This document shows positions 22,580 through 34,063 of a DNA stretch of 64,000 nt, one piece after another. The stretch's first letter is position 1; the number at the start of each line of letters is the position of its first letter. A model generated the notes under the pieces. It was not told the DNA's origin. It searched no databases and was given only the letters and a program-made list of their open reading frames with translations. Source of the DNA: Dactylorhiza incarnata (Eukaryota > Streptophyta > Magnoliopsida > Asparagales > Orchidaceae); NCBI GenBank assembly GCA_033032865.1, contig JAWHQI010000019.1, positions 15,542,001 to 15,606,000 of the forward strand. Direction: 5' to 3'. Position numbers and translations under genes: made by a program.

Positions 22580-23983
22580 TTCCACCATTATGCAATGGTG
22601 TGCAAATCAAAAGGAGTGCCCATTCCTCCAGGAAAAGGATAAATATAGGGATATTCTCCAAATGGACAAGGCAAATTCTGAAGCCTGGTCAATATACACC
22701 TTCACCTCCTCCTTCTCCACCTCCACCAGTCACAGAGCCATGTCTACCAGATCCTCCAAGTGATAATTCTCCTCTACATGACACCCCAACTACTCAACAA
22801 GATACTAATCAAGATGCTGATCCAGCCCAACTCAACCAGGCCAGTTCCTTCATCCCTTCCATAGAACCTGCACCTCAGGTCCCTCTCCAACCACAACAAC
22901 AACCATCCACCATAATCACAAACAATCATTCTGCTCCCCTACCAACATTTCATATCTCTCCAGAAGTCTATCAATCTCTCTCCCCTGTAGATCTTCTAGA
23001 CTTCAATGAGAACCTCATAGTATTCCCCCAGTTATTCTACCCACACCTACTCCTCCTACATCTCATGTTCATACTCCATCTATTGATATTAAACAAGCCT
23101 TCTCTAAGGCAGTAGGATTGGCCTCAAGCATATTTGCTGACCTACTGGTCAGTCAAGCCAAAAAATTTAATAAGAAATACTCCCAGATAGAGTCAAAATA
23201 CAAGAATCAAAAGAGTCACTCCTGTCTCTGAAGAAAATTGTATCTTCCTCATTGATCACAAGAGATTTTTTAACCTCCCTTGTTAGTAAGGTTAAGAAGG
23301 TGTAGAAGATTCAGAAGGAAGAGTTACTTAACCAGGGAATTAAGAATGTCCAGGAAAAGGACAAGAGTGCTGCATAAGAGACTGCTCCAGATACTGAGGC
23401 TTATGACCCAAACAAGCTAACTATTTTCCAAACATGAACAGTTCAAGTGGAGCCAATTGAGAATCCTCCAGCAAAGTCTACATCTATTTAGGGGGAGCCA
23501 GCTATAGTAACCTATGGGGAGCTCCCATCAACTCAGTGGGAGTTCCTAGAAGATTAACAAATAGTGGATGAGTTTGAAATGATTGCTAAGGAGGCTGCCC
23601 TAAATGCTGAACAAGATGCACAATCTCAGGGGAGCATCCTAAAGAAAATGAAATCCATAAGGAAGCTGTCAGGAGTCCTGAAGAAGAAAATGAACTTCTT
23701 ATTTTTGCTGCAAGAAAGGTGATACCAAAGGTCTTCTCAAGGAAAAGGAAGACTCCTGAGAAGGAATAGTAATGTTCAGGTATTCTGTATACATATGAAA
23801 CAATTCTTATATAGTGATTCGGAACAGGAGGATTACATGGAAGTTTACTATATGCTCTATCCTGTTATTTAATAATGTCTTTATTGTATATGTATAACTA
23901 TTTGTAATTAAGATTTATGTCAAAGAATGTGTAAAATCACTGAAAACAATCTGTAAAATTTGTTAAGATAAATATGTGGAGAT
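22580..23983 (+). pseudogene. Element C ORF, continuation, and non-coding tail
   Basis: The first bases after the Tekay TSD continue the C reading frame. A frame to 23115 encodes a proline-rich stretch (SPPPSPPPPV, about 22705) followed by LPTFHISPEVYQSLSP. A frameshift near 23025 is followed by further coding traces (KAVGLASSIFADLL, about 23115). Lys/Glu-rich fragments with stops reach about 23770. The order of N-terminal domain, proline-rich linker and charged helical tail fits the extra ORF of some Sireviruses. The frame's apparent start at 22537 lies in the Tekay LTR and is artificial. From 23771 to 23983 the DNA is AT-rich and non-coding. Confidence 0.5.
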
Positions 23984-25470
23984 TGTTAGGAAAAACCCCT
24001 TTGATTTAACTTAACAAATTATCTATAGGTGATTTTACTTCCTGGGAGTATTACCCTCATTGTATAGTAAAGGTAAATTGGTCATTAGATGTCTTAGGAT
24101 GTCACACTCACCTTAGAGTGTCAAGACCAGGTCAAGACAATCATAAAATATGTTAAGTTAAGATTTGCGTCGAATGAGAGTCAACGCAACTTCAACTTGA
24201 TGTCGATGCAACTCTGAATATAAGACCAAGCAACTTACTCAGCCTGTCGAAGTATAAGTCAAGTCGATGCAACGTCGAAATGGACTCGACACAGAAGGAA
24301 GAGCTTGTTGAATCCATCTAATAAGTCGATGCAACTTCGACTACAATTCGATGCATAAGTCAAGGCTCAAGTCTAAGTATTCAACTCGACGGATACGTCA
24401 ATAAGGAATCGACGTAACATTGACATCTGAGTTCAGTTAGAGCTAAAAAGGACTTCGAAGATACTCTTATAAGAACTCATATGTGCGTCGACATTAAGAA
24501 GGATGAAGTCGACGCAACGTCGAATACAGTTAGAAAAGGAAGCTTTTTTCTGGTGTCCTTTTCAGACCTTTTCAGAAGGACCGCAAGGCTAGAGACAGTT
24601 CTCCAATGACTCGTTAATTGCTAATAATGGAATGGAGCTTTCCAGGACACAACAAAATCATTCTTAGAAGATATTCAAAATTGATGGATGGGTCGGGAAC
24701 AAAAGAAGAAAGGAAAATTATTTTTCCAAAAGAATTCCTTATCAGGACAGCCCAAAAGAATAAAAGATTTGAAGTCCCAATCATACATAATAAGTATATT
24801 GAAGGGGAAAAGAATGACACAACATTTGATTATTATTCTTTTCTAGGATATAGGGTGTTCATCTTCTTCCTCCTCAATCCCTAAGACAAGAATAAGTTTT
24901 CTTTCAGCACAGTAAAAAGATAACATCTGCTTCTTCTTCTTCATCTTACAACAACTGCTTACAAGAAGTACTTACTGAAAACGATCAAGTCAAATAACCC
25001 TTGCAATCATCACAATCTTAAGCAAAGGTTCCACATTTCAGATCCTGTGAAAGAAAGAAGCTACAGAAGTGCTTCTGAAGAATTCTGAAAGACAAAATTC
25101 TATTTTATTCTTCCTCCTTTCTTCTCACTCTTCCTTCAACTATAAATAGTTTTATTAATCCCTCTTCCAAAGGATTCAATGGTTCTAAGAGTCTGCTTAT
25201 CAAAAGACTCAGTGGTTCTATGAGTCTCCTTATCAAAAGACTCAGTGGTTCTAAGAGTCTCTTTATCAAAAGACTCAAACACGGGTTATCCAATCCTACC
25301 AGGGAGATAGTAGAGAGGAGTACCCATATTTTAAGGAACCTCATTAAAATTCCTGTGTCTTTGTGTGTGATTATCTATGCTGTCAATACTTTAGTTTTTT
25401 GTGTTTTATATTTCTAGCAATCTGTTTATACTTTATTCTGTCTTTGGTATTGCTGGTTGCATAATCACAT
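23984..25470 (+). repeat. 3' LTR of element C (first part)
   Basis: It starts TGTTAGGAAAA after a purine-rich tract. GACGCAACGTC, GTCGATGCAAC and TCGAC words fill 24160-24530. A TATA box TATAAATA is at 25141-25148, about 600 bp further on. A 33-bp tandem follows at 25181-25279. The sequence is cut at 25470 by D and resumes at 32128. Confidence 0.72.
25181..25279 (+). repeat. 33-bp tandem repeat, three copies
   Basis: Units start at 25181, 25214 and 25247 with GGTTCTA(A/T)GAGTCT and end with AAAAGACTC. They lie just downstream of the LTR TATA box. In D an analogous place (about 26770-26920) carries loose repeats of the phrase GGGCACCT. Confidence 0.85.
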
Positions 25471-27161
25471 AGTTGGAACAACCCTATTACTAATTTGGGA
25501 TAGGATCACTATCTGTTTATTAGGACTAAGTTGACCCCAATGTATAGTCTTAAGGGTCAAGGTTTTAGGTTGTTAGAACTAAGGAAAAGATAAGTTTTCT
25601 GCGTTCGACGAACTCATCCTGCGTTCGACGAAATGCTTCCTGCGTTCAACGAACAGCATGCTCCTGCGTTCGACGAACTTGGCAAGTCTCAGCGGTCGAC
25701 GAGTTTGCTCTGTCTCAGCGGTCGACGAAATTGCTCTATCTCAGCGGTCGACGAATTTGCTCAGTCTCAGCGGTCAAAGAATTAGCTCAGCCTCAACAGT
25801 CGACGAACCTGCTCTGTCTCAACTGTCGACGAATTTACCCAGTCTCAGCGGTCGATGAAATTCATTCACAGCTCGACTAATTCAATTCTTCCAGCCAGAG
25901 TTAGAAGCTTATCTTTCAGTTCGACGAACTCCAACTTGAGTTCGACAAATTCCAGTCTGCGTTCGACGAATCAGTAACAGAAGTTCAGGTCGATGAAAAT
26001 CAACATTCAGTTCGACGAACTCAATTCTCAGGTTGATGAAATTTCTCCTCAGTTCAGAATTTCAGACAGATCATTTTTATTCTATTCTCTGATCTCAGAT
26101 CATCTTTCAGCAATGGCTCTATTTATTCCAGATAAGTCAAGGATATTATCTTCCCTTTTTATTTTATTCCTTTCCATTCTCTTCCCGAGAAAATATCCGT
26201 TTGGCGGAAAAGGATACATTAATTAAAAAGGAAAAGGAATTAAATATTGGCTTGTAGCTCCAAGAAATAATCCTCCTGATTATTCTATTCCTTATTTAGA
26301 GGATTTGAATTTCAAATCATAGATATATTATCAAAGGAATAAGAAAGAAAAAGATATACAGTGTTATTACATTACAACAGAACAGCAAGATAGAAAGAAG
26401 AAGAAAGCTGTCGAGAGAAATATAGAAGGAAGAAACAAAAAGCTTTTCAGATCTTCATCTCCTCAAGCAGCACCACTCAATCTCTGAGAACAACAATACA
26501 TATCTTATCTCAGATTTCTGCTGCAAGTTTTTCAAGATCTTCAAGAGCAACAAATATTTTGAGAAACCTTTGTCTCTGAGATTCATCAGCTATCAAGGAA
26601 GATATCTGTTTCAAGTGAAAGTTCCATCCTCAAACTGTCGAGAATTTCAATCAGACAGGGGGAGCTTTACAACATCAACACATTCCATTAGTCTTCTCTC
26701 AGATTATTGACAGAGAAGAACATCTAAAACCTCTTTATCCCATTCTGTACAGGGTTATAACTCCCTTCAAAAGTTAACCCCTTAGTGGCAGGGCACCTGA
26801 ACAAAAACCTGTAGTTTGGTTAGAGCACCGGATCAAAAGCTCAGTTGGTATTTTTGGCACCTAATCAAAACCCCATTGGTGATAGGGCACCTTATCAAAA
26901 ACCTAGTGGAATCCTACCAAGAGTGGTAGAAGAGTAGACGTACCCAGGTTTATTGGGGAACTACTATAAAATCCTTGTGTCCTCTGTGTTCTTGTTTATT
27001 TTTCTGTATTGTGCTGTGTGCTCTCTTTGTGTTTGTTTTTATTACTCACTCAGTACACATATATATCACTATTTTAATTCCGCTATAAAAATAAGTGCAG
27101 CAGTTTTTAATACTCTATTCACCCCCCTCTAGAGTAAATCGAAGATCTAACCTCACTTTCA
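25471..27161 (+). repeat. 5' LTR of D
   Basis: 1691 bp, ending ACCTCACTTTCA. The box TTCACCCCCCTCTAGAG is at about 27118-27134. TTCGACGAA and CAGCGGTCGACGA words occupy 25600-26040; a TATA-like TATTTAT lies at about 26109. Loose repeats of GGGCACCT follow at 26790-26890. Confidence 0.88.
25600..26040 (+). repeat. TTCGACGAA word array
   Basis: About fifteen copies of a TTCGACGAA-like or GTCGACGAA-like word are spaced 15-35 bp apart. One group is preceded by CTGCG and another by CTCAGCGG, as in the solo LTR at 18419-20090. The matching array in the 3' LTR is 30525-30990. Confidence 0.9.
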
Positions 27162-27163
27162 AT

Positions 27164-27175
27164 TGGTATCAGAGG
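27164..27175 (+). other. Primer binding site of D
   Basis: TGGTATCAGAGG follows the 5' LTR by two bases; it matches the initiator tRNA-Met site except for the last base. Confidence 0.88.
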
Positions 27176-27263
27176 TTTGTTGATTGTATACAGGCTAACA
27201 CCTGAATCAAAAAATCAATTAGATCTTAAATTTATTTTAGAATTTTCTTTTGCTTAAAAACTC

Positions 27264-29340
27264 ATGGAACAGAACAAAGAATACTCAAGCACAAGACCTC
27301 CTATGTGCAATCTAAATAAGTTTGCACTATGGAAGGCAAGGATCAGATTGTACATGAATTCTATTGATGAGGAATGTTATTTTGATAGGACCTCCTACAC
27401 CTACATCAACAACAAGTACTGAAGCCACAACAACAAATAATTCCATTCCACCTCCTGAGTGGACAGATGCTCAAAAGAAGTAGAGAAGTGCAGATGCAAA
27501 GGCAATGGATATTTTGGCACAAACAATGTCAGATGACATTTTCCAAAAAGTTATGGAATGCACCTCAGCAAGGGAAATCTGGATCTCACTCAACAACATA
27601 GTTGAAGGATCAGTAGATGAAAGAAAAGATATAAGATCCCACCTTATTTCTCTGTATGAAAACTTCAAGAAAGGAGAAACTGAGACAGTGGCTGACATGT
27701 ACAACAGACTCAGCCTCATATTCAATGAGCTAAAATCTTTAGACAAAGTGATCTCTATCACAGAAGTGAATGATAAGATCCTTATGTGCTTCCCCAGCAC
27801 ATGAGACTCTAGGATCTGGCCAATCAAGGAAGCCAGAAGCCTTAATAAGATCTCCACTGAGAGCTTGTTAGGCAAACTTAAATCCTATGAGCAGCTTATC
27901 AAAACTCGAGAAGCAGAACAATCTGCCTCATCTCCAGCATCCAAGAACGAGAGAAGCATAGCTTTCTAAGCTACTGAAGAGGAAGAAAAAGCTCCAAGAG
28001 ATGTGGAGTTCATGAGCCTTCTAGCCAAAAGGTTCTACAAGATGGCTAAGAAGGACATCAGAAAGAAGGATTCCAGATCAAGAGAAAAACCAAGGTATGA
28101 TAAATCAAATTCAAAGGAAATTATCTGTTTTGGTTGCAGGAAACCTGGACACATTCTCTCTGAGTGTCCAGAGAATCAAAAGAAGGAAAGGAGAAAAGAC
28201 AAAGAAGAGAAAAGGCACTCTAGCAAGCCATCATCCCACAAACACAAACACAAGGGAAGAGGGTTTGTATCAGAATCATGGAGTGAAATTGATTCAGAGT
28301 CTTCATCCAATTCTTCTGAAGATGAAGAAGAATCAAAGGAAAAAAGACCAATGCTTGATGGCTATCTATGACTCAAGTAGTGAGTCAGAAAATGCATCTT
28401 CATCCAGCTCCAGTGATGATGAGGATGATGAAGAAGAAAGAAGCTTCTGCATGATGGCTATCAATGCCTCAGCAAACAACTCAGATGAATCAGAGTCTGA
28501 CAATGATGCTGATCAGGTAATCTCAATTTCAATTCAAATGAATTCAAAGATGAATTCAAAGTTCTGTTCTTAGACTTAATCAAATCTGAGAAGGAAATAA
28601 TCTCTCTCAGAAATCAGTTGGCTGAAATGAACCAACTAAGTAAAGATAATGTCAATCTTAAGAAAGATTTGGCTGCCTCCAGAGAACACATTGTTCTCAT
28701 TGAGAAAAAGTTGTCTGAAGCTATGAAATTTGAAGAATCCCTCAATAGGAGAAGTATCAAACTGATGGACATCACAAGCACAGTGAATGCCAGACTTAGT
28801 GGCAAATTGGGCTTGGGTGCATCATCAAGTGAGCCTCTTCTGATTAAGAAAAACATCTTATCTACACTAGTAAAATTCATTTCTGCCAAGGGAAAAGAGG
28901 CTGTAGAAATAGATGAAAACATTTCAAGCAAGGCTGTTAAGAATAAAGAAATTCAGCAGAATTCGTCGAACGGAGCTCGATGAAATCAATTCATTTCGTC
29001 GAACAGAGCTCGATGGAATCATTTCATTTCATCAAATGGAGATCAACGAACTCTGAAGCCAGATATTCAGTATCGTTATTATTCGAACGACGCTCGACGA
29101 AAGCACCTCACTTCGTCGAACGGCGATCGACGAACTCACCTGAATTCGTCGAACGGAAAATTTACTGAATATCAAAAGAATTCTTATTCTTCACATACTT
29201 TCAATCCTTTCACTGAGTGGATAATTCCTCCAAGGAGATATCATCCACAAGGTTATAAGGATCAGCCTGAGATGTCTTTCATTTCAGAATTTTGTGGAAA
29301 AACAAAAGGACCCAAAGTAGTCTGGGTCAAGAACAACTAA
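27264..29340 (+). pseudogene. gag: Sirevirus-type gag of D, with palindrome words in the frame
   Basis: The ATG at 27264 opens MEQNKEYSSTRPPMCN and the W-containing N-terminal block. A frameshift near 27390 is followed by the main gag domain (AKAMDILAQTMSDDIF near 27500; stops at 27481, 27802 and 27969). Then come the zinc knuckle CFGCRKPGHILSEC (about 28128-28170), an acidic serine-rich stretch with a frameshift near 28370, and a coiled coil (about 28570-28760). From 28960 to 29160 the frame passes through the TTCGTCGAA word array and ends at 29338 after WVKNN. Gag would package the RNA; protease and pol are absent. Confidence 0.85.
28960..29160 (+). repeat. TTCGTCGAACGGAGCTCGA word array inside gag
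   Basis: About five copies of TTCGTCGAACGG-(A/C)GCTCGA-GAA-like words occur within the gag C-terminal coding region. Only one in-frame stop interrupts (TGA at 28981-28983). Translated, the unit recurs as SSNG.R. The word is of the same class as that in the D LTRs. Confidence 0.85.
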
Positions 29341-30395
29341 CATATTAAATAAGGAGAGGAACACCACCTCTACCAGAGACATTTTGTAGGTACAGGATCA
29401 CTATCTTATTCAGATCATTTCTTCTAAGATATTCTTCAATTGTTTGAAGAATAACAACTTAAGAAGTCATTGACGACCAGGATCAAACTCATTTTTCTTT
29501 TGATATCAGAGACCTCAACTGATATCAGAGGACTCTCAATTGGGAAGATTATTATCAGTTATAGAAATAAAAGAATGGGTTTACACTCTCAAGACATAGA
29601 ATGCAAATGAAATTGCAAGTTCAATATTTGAAAACCAGGACTTTCAATTGGTGTCAGAATCAAACTCTCAGTAGCAGAAATAAAGGAATGGGTACACATC
29701 CTTAAGACAAAGAATGCAACAACATTATCAGAACAAATTTGTGGAAATCAGATTGCATTCTTCCCTTCCTCCTCCATCAAATGTCCCTTCTTCTAGGGCT
29801 CTAGCTTCAGGTCTTTCTGAAACTAGGTAGGGGGAGAAGTTCTATGAAGAAGCTCCATATGATGCAGTTTTTGCTCAGGGGAGATGTTCTATGAACTAGG
29901 CAGGGGGAGATGCTTTTTGTAGATGCTCAAGTCTCAAGAGGAGGTGCTGTAATGAAAAAGAAAAATCAGTTGTTGATGAAGAAGCTCACATCAGTTTTGA
30001 TTCAGAAATTCAGACATGACAGATTCAAATGCAGATTGGTAGCAAAGCAAAATTCAGTTTAGATAAACAAAGAAAAATGCTGAAGGCAAGGATTTCTAAG
30101 CAATGCAAAAGATGCAAATGCAGATTTAGAAATACTGTTTGATATAGCAGATACATCTCAGATAATCAAATTCAGAAAGCTGAAGGCAATGTAAGAATTC
30201 AGAGAAAGACAAAGGGTTCTGATTTATTTGATTTTATTAGTTTGTTTTCAATGTAAAATTTCAAAACTCAGAGTAGCATATTTTATATCCGCTGAAATAT
30301 TTAAAATCTATCAGATATATATGCTCTGTTGTTTTGCTGTTTGTTTTATTATTCAATTTTTGTCAAATAGTGTCCTAACCCAAATAGGGGGAGAT
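29341..30395 (+). other. Non-coding 3' internal region of D with purine tracts
   Basis: No coding signal. Purine tracts containing GGGGGAG or GGGGAG appear near 29830, 29878, 29903 and finally at 30386-30394 against the LTR. Phrases such as TCAATTGG(T/G) recur at 29470-29660. Confidence 0.75.
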
Positions 30396-32122
30396 TGTTG
30401 GAACAGCCATATTACTGATTTGGGCTAGGATCACTATCTATTTATTAGGACTAAGTTGACCCCAATGTATAGTCTTATGGGTCAAGGTTTTAGGCTGTTC
30501 GAACTAAGGAAAAGATAAGTTTTCTGCGTTCGACGAACTCATCCTACGTTTGACGAAATGCTTCCTGCGTTCGACGAACGAAATGCTCCTGCATTCGACA
30601 AACTTGGCAATTCTCAACGGTTGACGAGTTTACTCTGTCTCATCGGCCGGCGAAATTGCTCTGTCTCAGAGGTCGACAAAATTGCCGTGCCTCGGCGGTC
30701 GACGAATTTGCTCAGTCTCAGCGGTTGAAGAATTGGCTCAGTCTCAGCGGTCAATGAAGCTGCTCTGTCTCAGCGGTCGATGAATTTACCCAGTCTCAGT
30801 GGTCGACGAAATTCATTCACAGCTCAACTAATTCAATTCTTCCAGCCAGAGTTAGCAGCTTATCTTTTAGTTCGACGAACTTCAACTTGAGTTCGATGAA
30901 TTCCAGTTTGCGTTCGACGAATCAGCAATAGAAGTTTAGGTCAATGAAAATCAACATTCAGTTCGACGAACTCAATTCTCAGTTCGATGAAATTTCTCCT
31001 CAGTTCAGAATTTCAGACAGATCATATTTATTCTATTCTCTGATCTCATATCATCTTTCAGCAACAACTCTATTTATTCCAGATAAGTCAAGGATTTTAT
31101 CTTTCCTTTTTTATTTTATTCCTTTCCATTCTCTTCCTTAGAAAATAGCCGTTTGGCGGAAAAGGATACATTAATTAAAAAGGAAAAAGAATTAAATATT
31201 GGCTTGCAGTTCCAAGAAATAATCCTCCTGATTACTCTATTCCTTATTCAGAGGATTTGAATTTCAAATCAGAGATATATTATCAAAGGAATAAGAAAGA
31301 AGAAGATATACAGTGTTATTACATTACAACAGAACATCAAGATAGAAAGAAGAAGAAGAAAGTTGTCGAGAGAAGTACAGAAGGAAGAAACAAAAAGATT
31401 TTCAGATCTTCATCTTCCTCAAGCAGCACCACTCAATCTCTGAGAACAACAATACAGATCTTATCTCAGATTTCTGATGTAAGTTTTTCAAGATTTTTAA
31501 GAGCAACAAATAATCTGAGAAACCTTTGTCTTTCAGATTCATCAGCTATCAAGGAAGATATTTGTTTCAAGTGAAAGCTCCATCCTCAAACTGTCAAGAA
31601 TTTCAATCAGACAGGGGGAGCTTTAGAACATCAACACATTCCACTAGTCTTCTCTCAGATTATTGATAGAGAAGAACATCTAAACCCTCTTTATCCCATT
31701 TTGTATAGGGTTATAACTCCCTTCAAAAGTTAACCCTTAGTGGCAGGGCACCTGAACAAAAACCTGTAGTTTGGTTAGAGCGCCTGATCAAAAGCTCAGT
31801 TGGTGTTTTGGGCACCTGATCAAAACCCCATTGGTGATAGGGCACCTGATCAAAAACCTAGTTGAATCCTACCAAGGGTTGTAGAAGAGTAAACGTACCC
31901 AGGTTTATTAGGGAACTACAATAAAATCCTTGTGTCCTCTGTGTTCTTGTTTATTTTTCTGTATTGTGCTGTGTGCTCTCTTTGTGTTTGTTTTTATTAC
32001 TCACTCAGTACACACACATATATATATCACTATTTTAATTTCGCTATAAAAATAAGTACAACAGTATTTAATACTCTATTCACCCCCCTCTAGAGTAAAT
32101 CTAAGATCTAACCTCACTTTCA
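30396..32122 (+). repeat. 3' LTR of D
   Basis: 1727 bp, TGTTGGAACA to ACTTTCA, directly after the purine tract. The word array is 30525-30990 and the CACCCCCC box is at about 32079. Many differences from the 5' LTR fall in CpGs of the array. Confidence 0.9.
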
Positions 32123-32127
32123 CACTT

Positions 32128-32215
32128 AGTGTTTTTATTTTGTGTGCATAAAAAGGATAGAAAATATTCAAAACTCTATTCACCACCACCTCTAGAGAAT
32201 ACTCAGAGGAAAACT
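32128..32215 (+). repeat. Tail of element C's 3' LTR
   Basis: It resumes C after D. TTCACCACCACCTCTAGAG at about 32179 is a mutated Sirevirus end box. The exact end is unclear (about 32205-32225) because no clean terminus was found before the Tekay-type fragment. Confidence 0.6.
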
Positions 32216-34063
32216 ATGCACATTGAAAATCGAAAATGACTGTACAGAAGACGACCCGGTGTTTGTACAGGACGACTTGCTGTCCAGATTTGCTATGTTG
32301 GGTTCAAACCCAATTTTTGGTATGTTATGTTTAGATCTGGACCTTGGGCTCAACACGAAAGTTGTAGACCTTGAAAATACCTTTCTAGATTGAGGTTGCA
32401 CATTATTTTTGATGGTCTGTAGCTCTCAGAAATCATGTTTTAGTACACATTGATGAATATGTATAGAGTTTTGATGTTTTACTGATTTCTCTCAAAATAT
32501 TAATCGAATGCTTATAAAATTTGGTATAAATGTGCCTGATGATATTGTGACCACGCTAGTTAACTTTTGGAATTTTTGGATACATATTTGCTATGAATTT
32601 GCCCATTGTATCATATAAATATAAAGTGTCATAAATAAGTATTGTGTAATACAATGAGGTTGAAAATTGGTGGGAATGATTCAAGTATAAAATATGATAT
32701 ATGGTAGAAGTTTTAGAGGATTTGCCTTTGAAATAAGTCAACAATTAATTGTGCCATTATAAATTATTATGCTGAATTGAAATATTAAGGTACTCATTTA
32801 GACATGGATATTGGAAACATGCATAAACCATATCTATATCACTTGGTAACCTATCAGAGAGTTAGATTTGCAATAACCACTTAGTAGACATTTACAATTG
32901 ATGACCCTTTGGGAGAACGGGTTTGAGATGATTGGTATTGACTAAGCGTGGTCAAATAATGCTTATTAATTCAATTGCGTTCAAAGCATGTTGAGAATCG
33001 AACATGAGGATTGGTATGGTTTACACATTTGGATAGATGTATATAGTAAACTTGAACATGACATTAAATGCACAAGTAGTCCTATAGGATCAAAGAGAGT
33101 ATTTCCCTTACATACACATGCCACTGCACCAGAGTTATGACAACTCGGTATGGGTAGCTGTGATGGTTGGTGCGGATTATAGGATATGGTTATATTCTAT
33201 GGTGTTATGTTAAGGGCCGGGTTGGTTGGTCCTGGTATGCTAATTAGCATTGATGGAACTTGTTATGGGTAACAATTATGGTTGGTGTGGATTATAGGAT
33301 ATGGTTATATTCTATGGTGTTATGTTAAGGACCCAGTTAGTAGGTCCTGGTATGCTAATTAACATCGATTGAACTTGTTATGGATAGCAGTGATGGTTGT
33401 TATGGATTATATGATATGGTTATATTCTATGGTGTTATGTTAAGGATCCAGTTGGTAGGTCCTGGTATGCTAATTAACATCGATTGAACTTGTAAATAGT
33501 AACAGTGTTATGTACTTGGTTAGGATTCCTTGGGTGCTTGATAACACGGGTTGAGCATGGGAATTACATGGGTGTGTATAGTCATCACACAATTGAAGGA
33601 TTACTTGTGGCGAGTTTACAGGCTTGCTAGTCATCATACTGACAGAAGATGGCAGATAGACTCTAGAATTGGTTGGACTTGGTCCTTTGGAGCTTACTTC
33701 CCAAAGAACCCTTCTGCGTCATAAGACTCAGCTGGTTTAGAGAGCAAGAGTACACATGGTCTCTGCTGTTGTGTTCTTAGCGTTGAGGCGTACGTAATGC
33801 TTGGGTCTGGTAGTGTGCATACCACCTTGTAGTGGAGAAGCCCGTTCCACTGTCTCCATCTGGCCACGATGTGAGGTGCCTTAGTGGTTAGATACCCTTA
33901 AAAGTGGGAAGTACAAGTCTATATCGACATATCAAATCAGAGTGAGTGCATAAATCATGGGTGAGTCATCATACATATATTCCTTGCATTGCACCCCATA
34001 AAAATCCTGATCATATAAACTTGTATGGTCACTTTTATATGATGGGTTACATATTATTATTGT
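32216..34063 (+). repeat. Tekay-type LTR fragment
   Basis: Same orientation as the LTR at 47780-52157; 33560-34050 aligns with 51000-51430 (shared TGTTGTGTTCTTAGC and GGCGTACGT words). Around 33140-33490 three imperfect copies of about 125 bp repeat the phrase GGATATGGTTATATTC. The right end was cut by the Athila element at 34064. No coding content. Confidence 0.72.

Larger units (their letters stand above)
25471..32122 (+). mobile_element. Element D: complete gag-only Sirevirus-like element
   Basis: It has two LTRs (25471-27161, 30396-32122), a tRNA-Met-type primer site, a broken gag and a polypurine tract, but no pol, so it would need enzymes from another element. Flanking pentamers are CACAT (25466-25470) and CACTT (32123-32127), a target duplication with one change. 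The first base of the 5' LTR is also changed (AGTTGG against TGTTGG). It sits inside the 3' LTR of element C. The two LTRs are alike but clearly diverged. Confidence 0.85.
9690..32215 (+). mobile_element. Element C: envelope-like-ORF element, split by two insertions
   Basis: Visible parts are 9690-10723 (leader and ORF start), 22580-23983 (ORF continuation and non-coding), 23984-25470 (3' LTR, first part) and 32128 to about 32215 (LTR tail). The Tekay element at 10724-22574 and D at 25471-32122 interrupt it, each with recognisable target duplications. Tract-like purines precede the LTR (TATGTGGAGAT, 23973-23983). No pol is visible. The left border and 5' LTR were not found; 9683-9735 is where copia pol homology stops. 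Confidence 0.6.
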
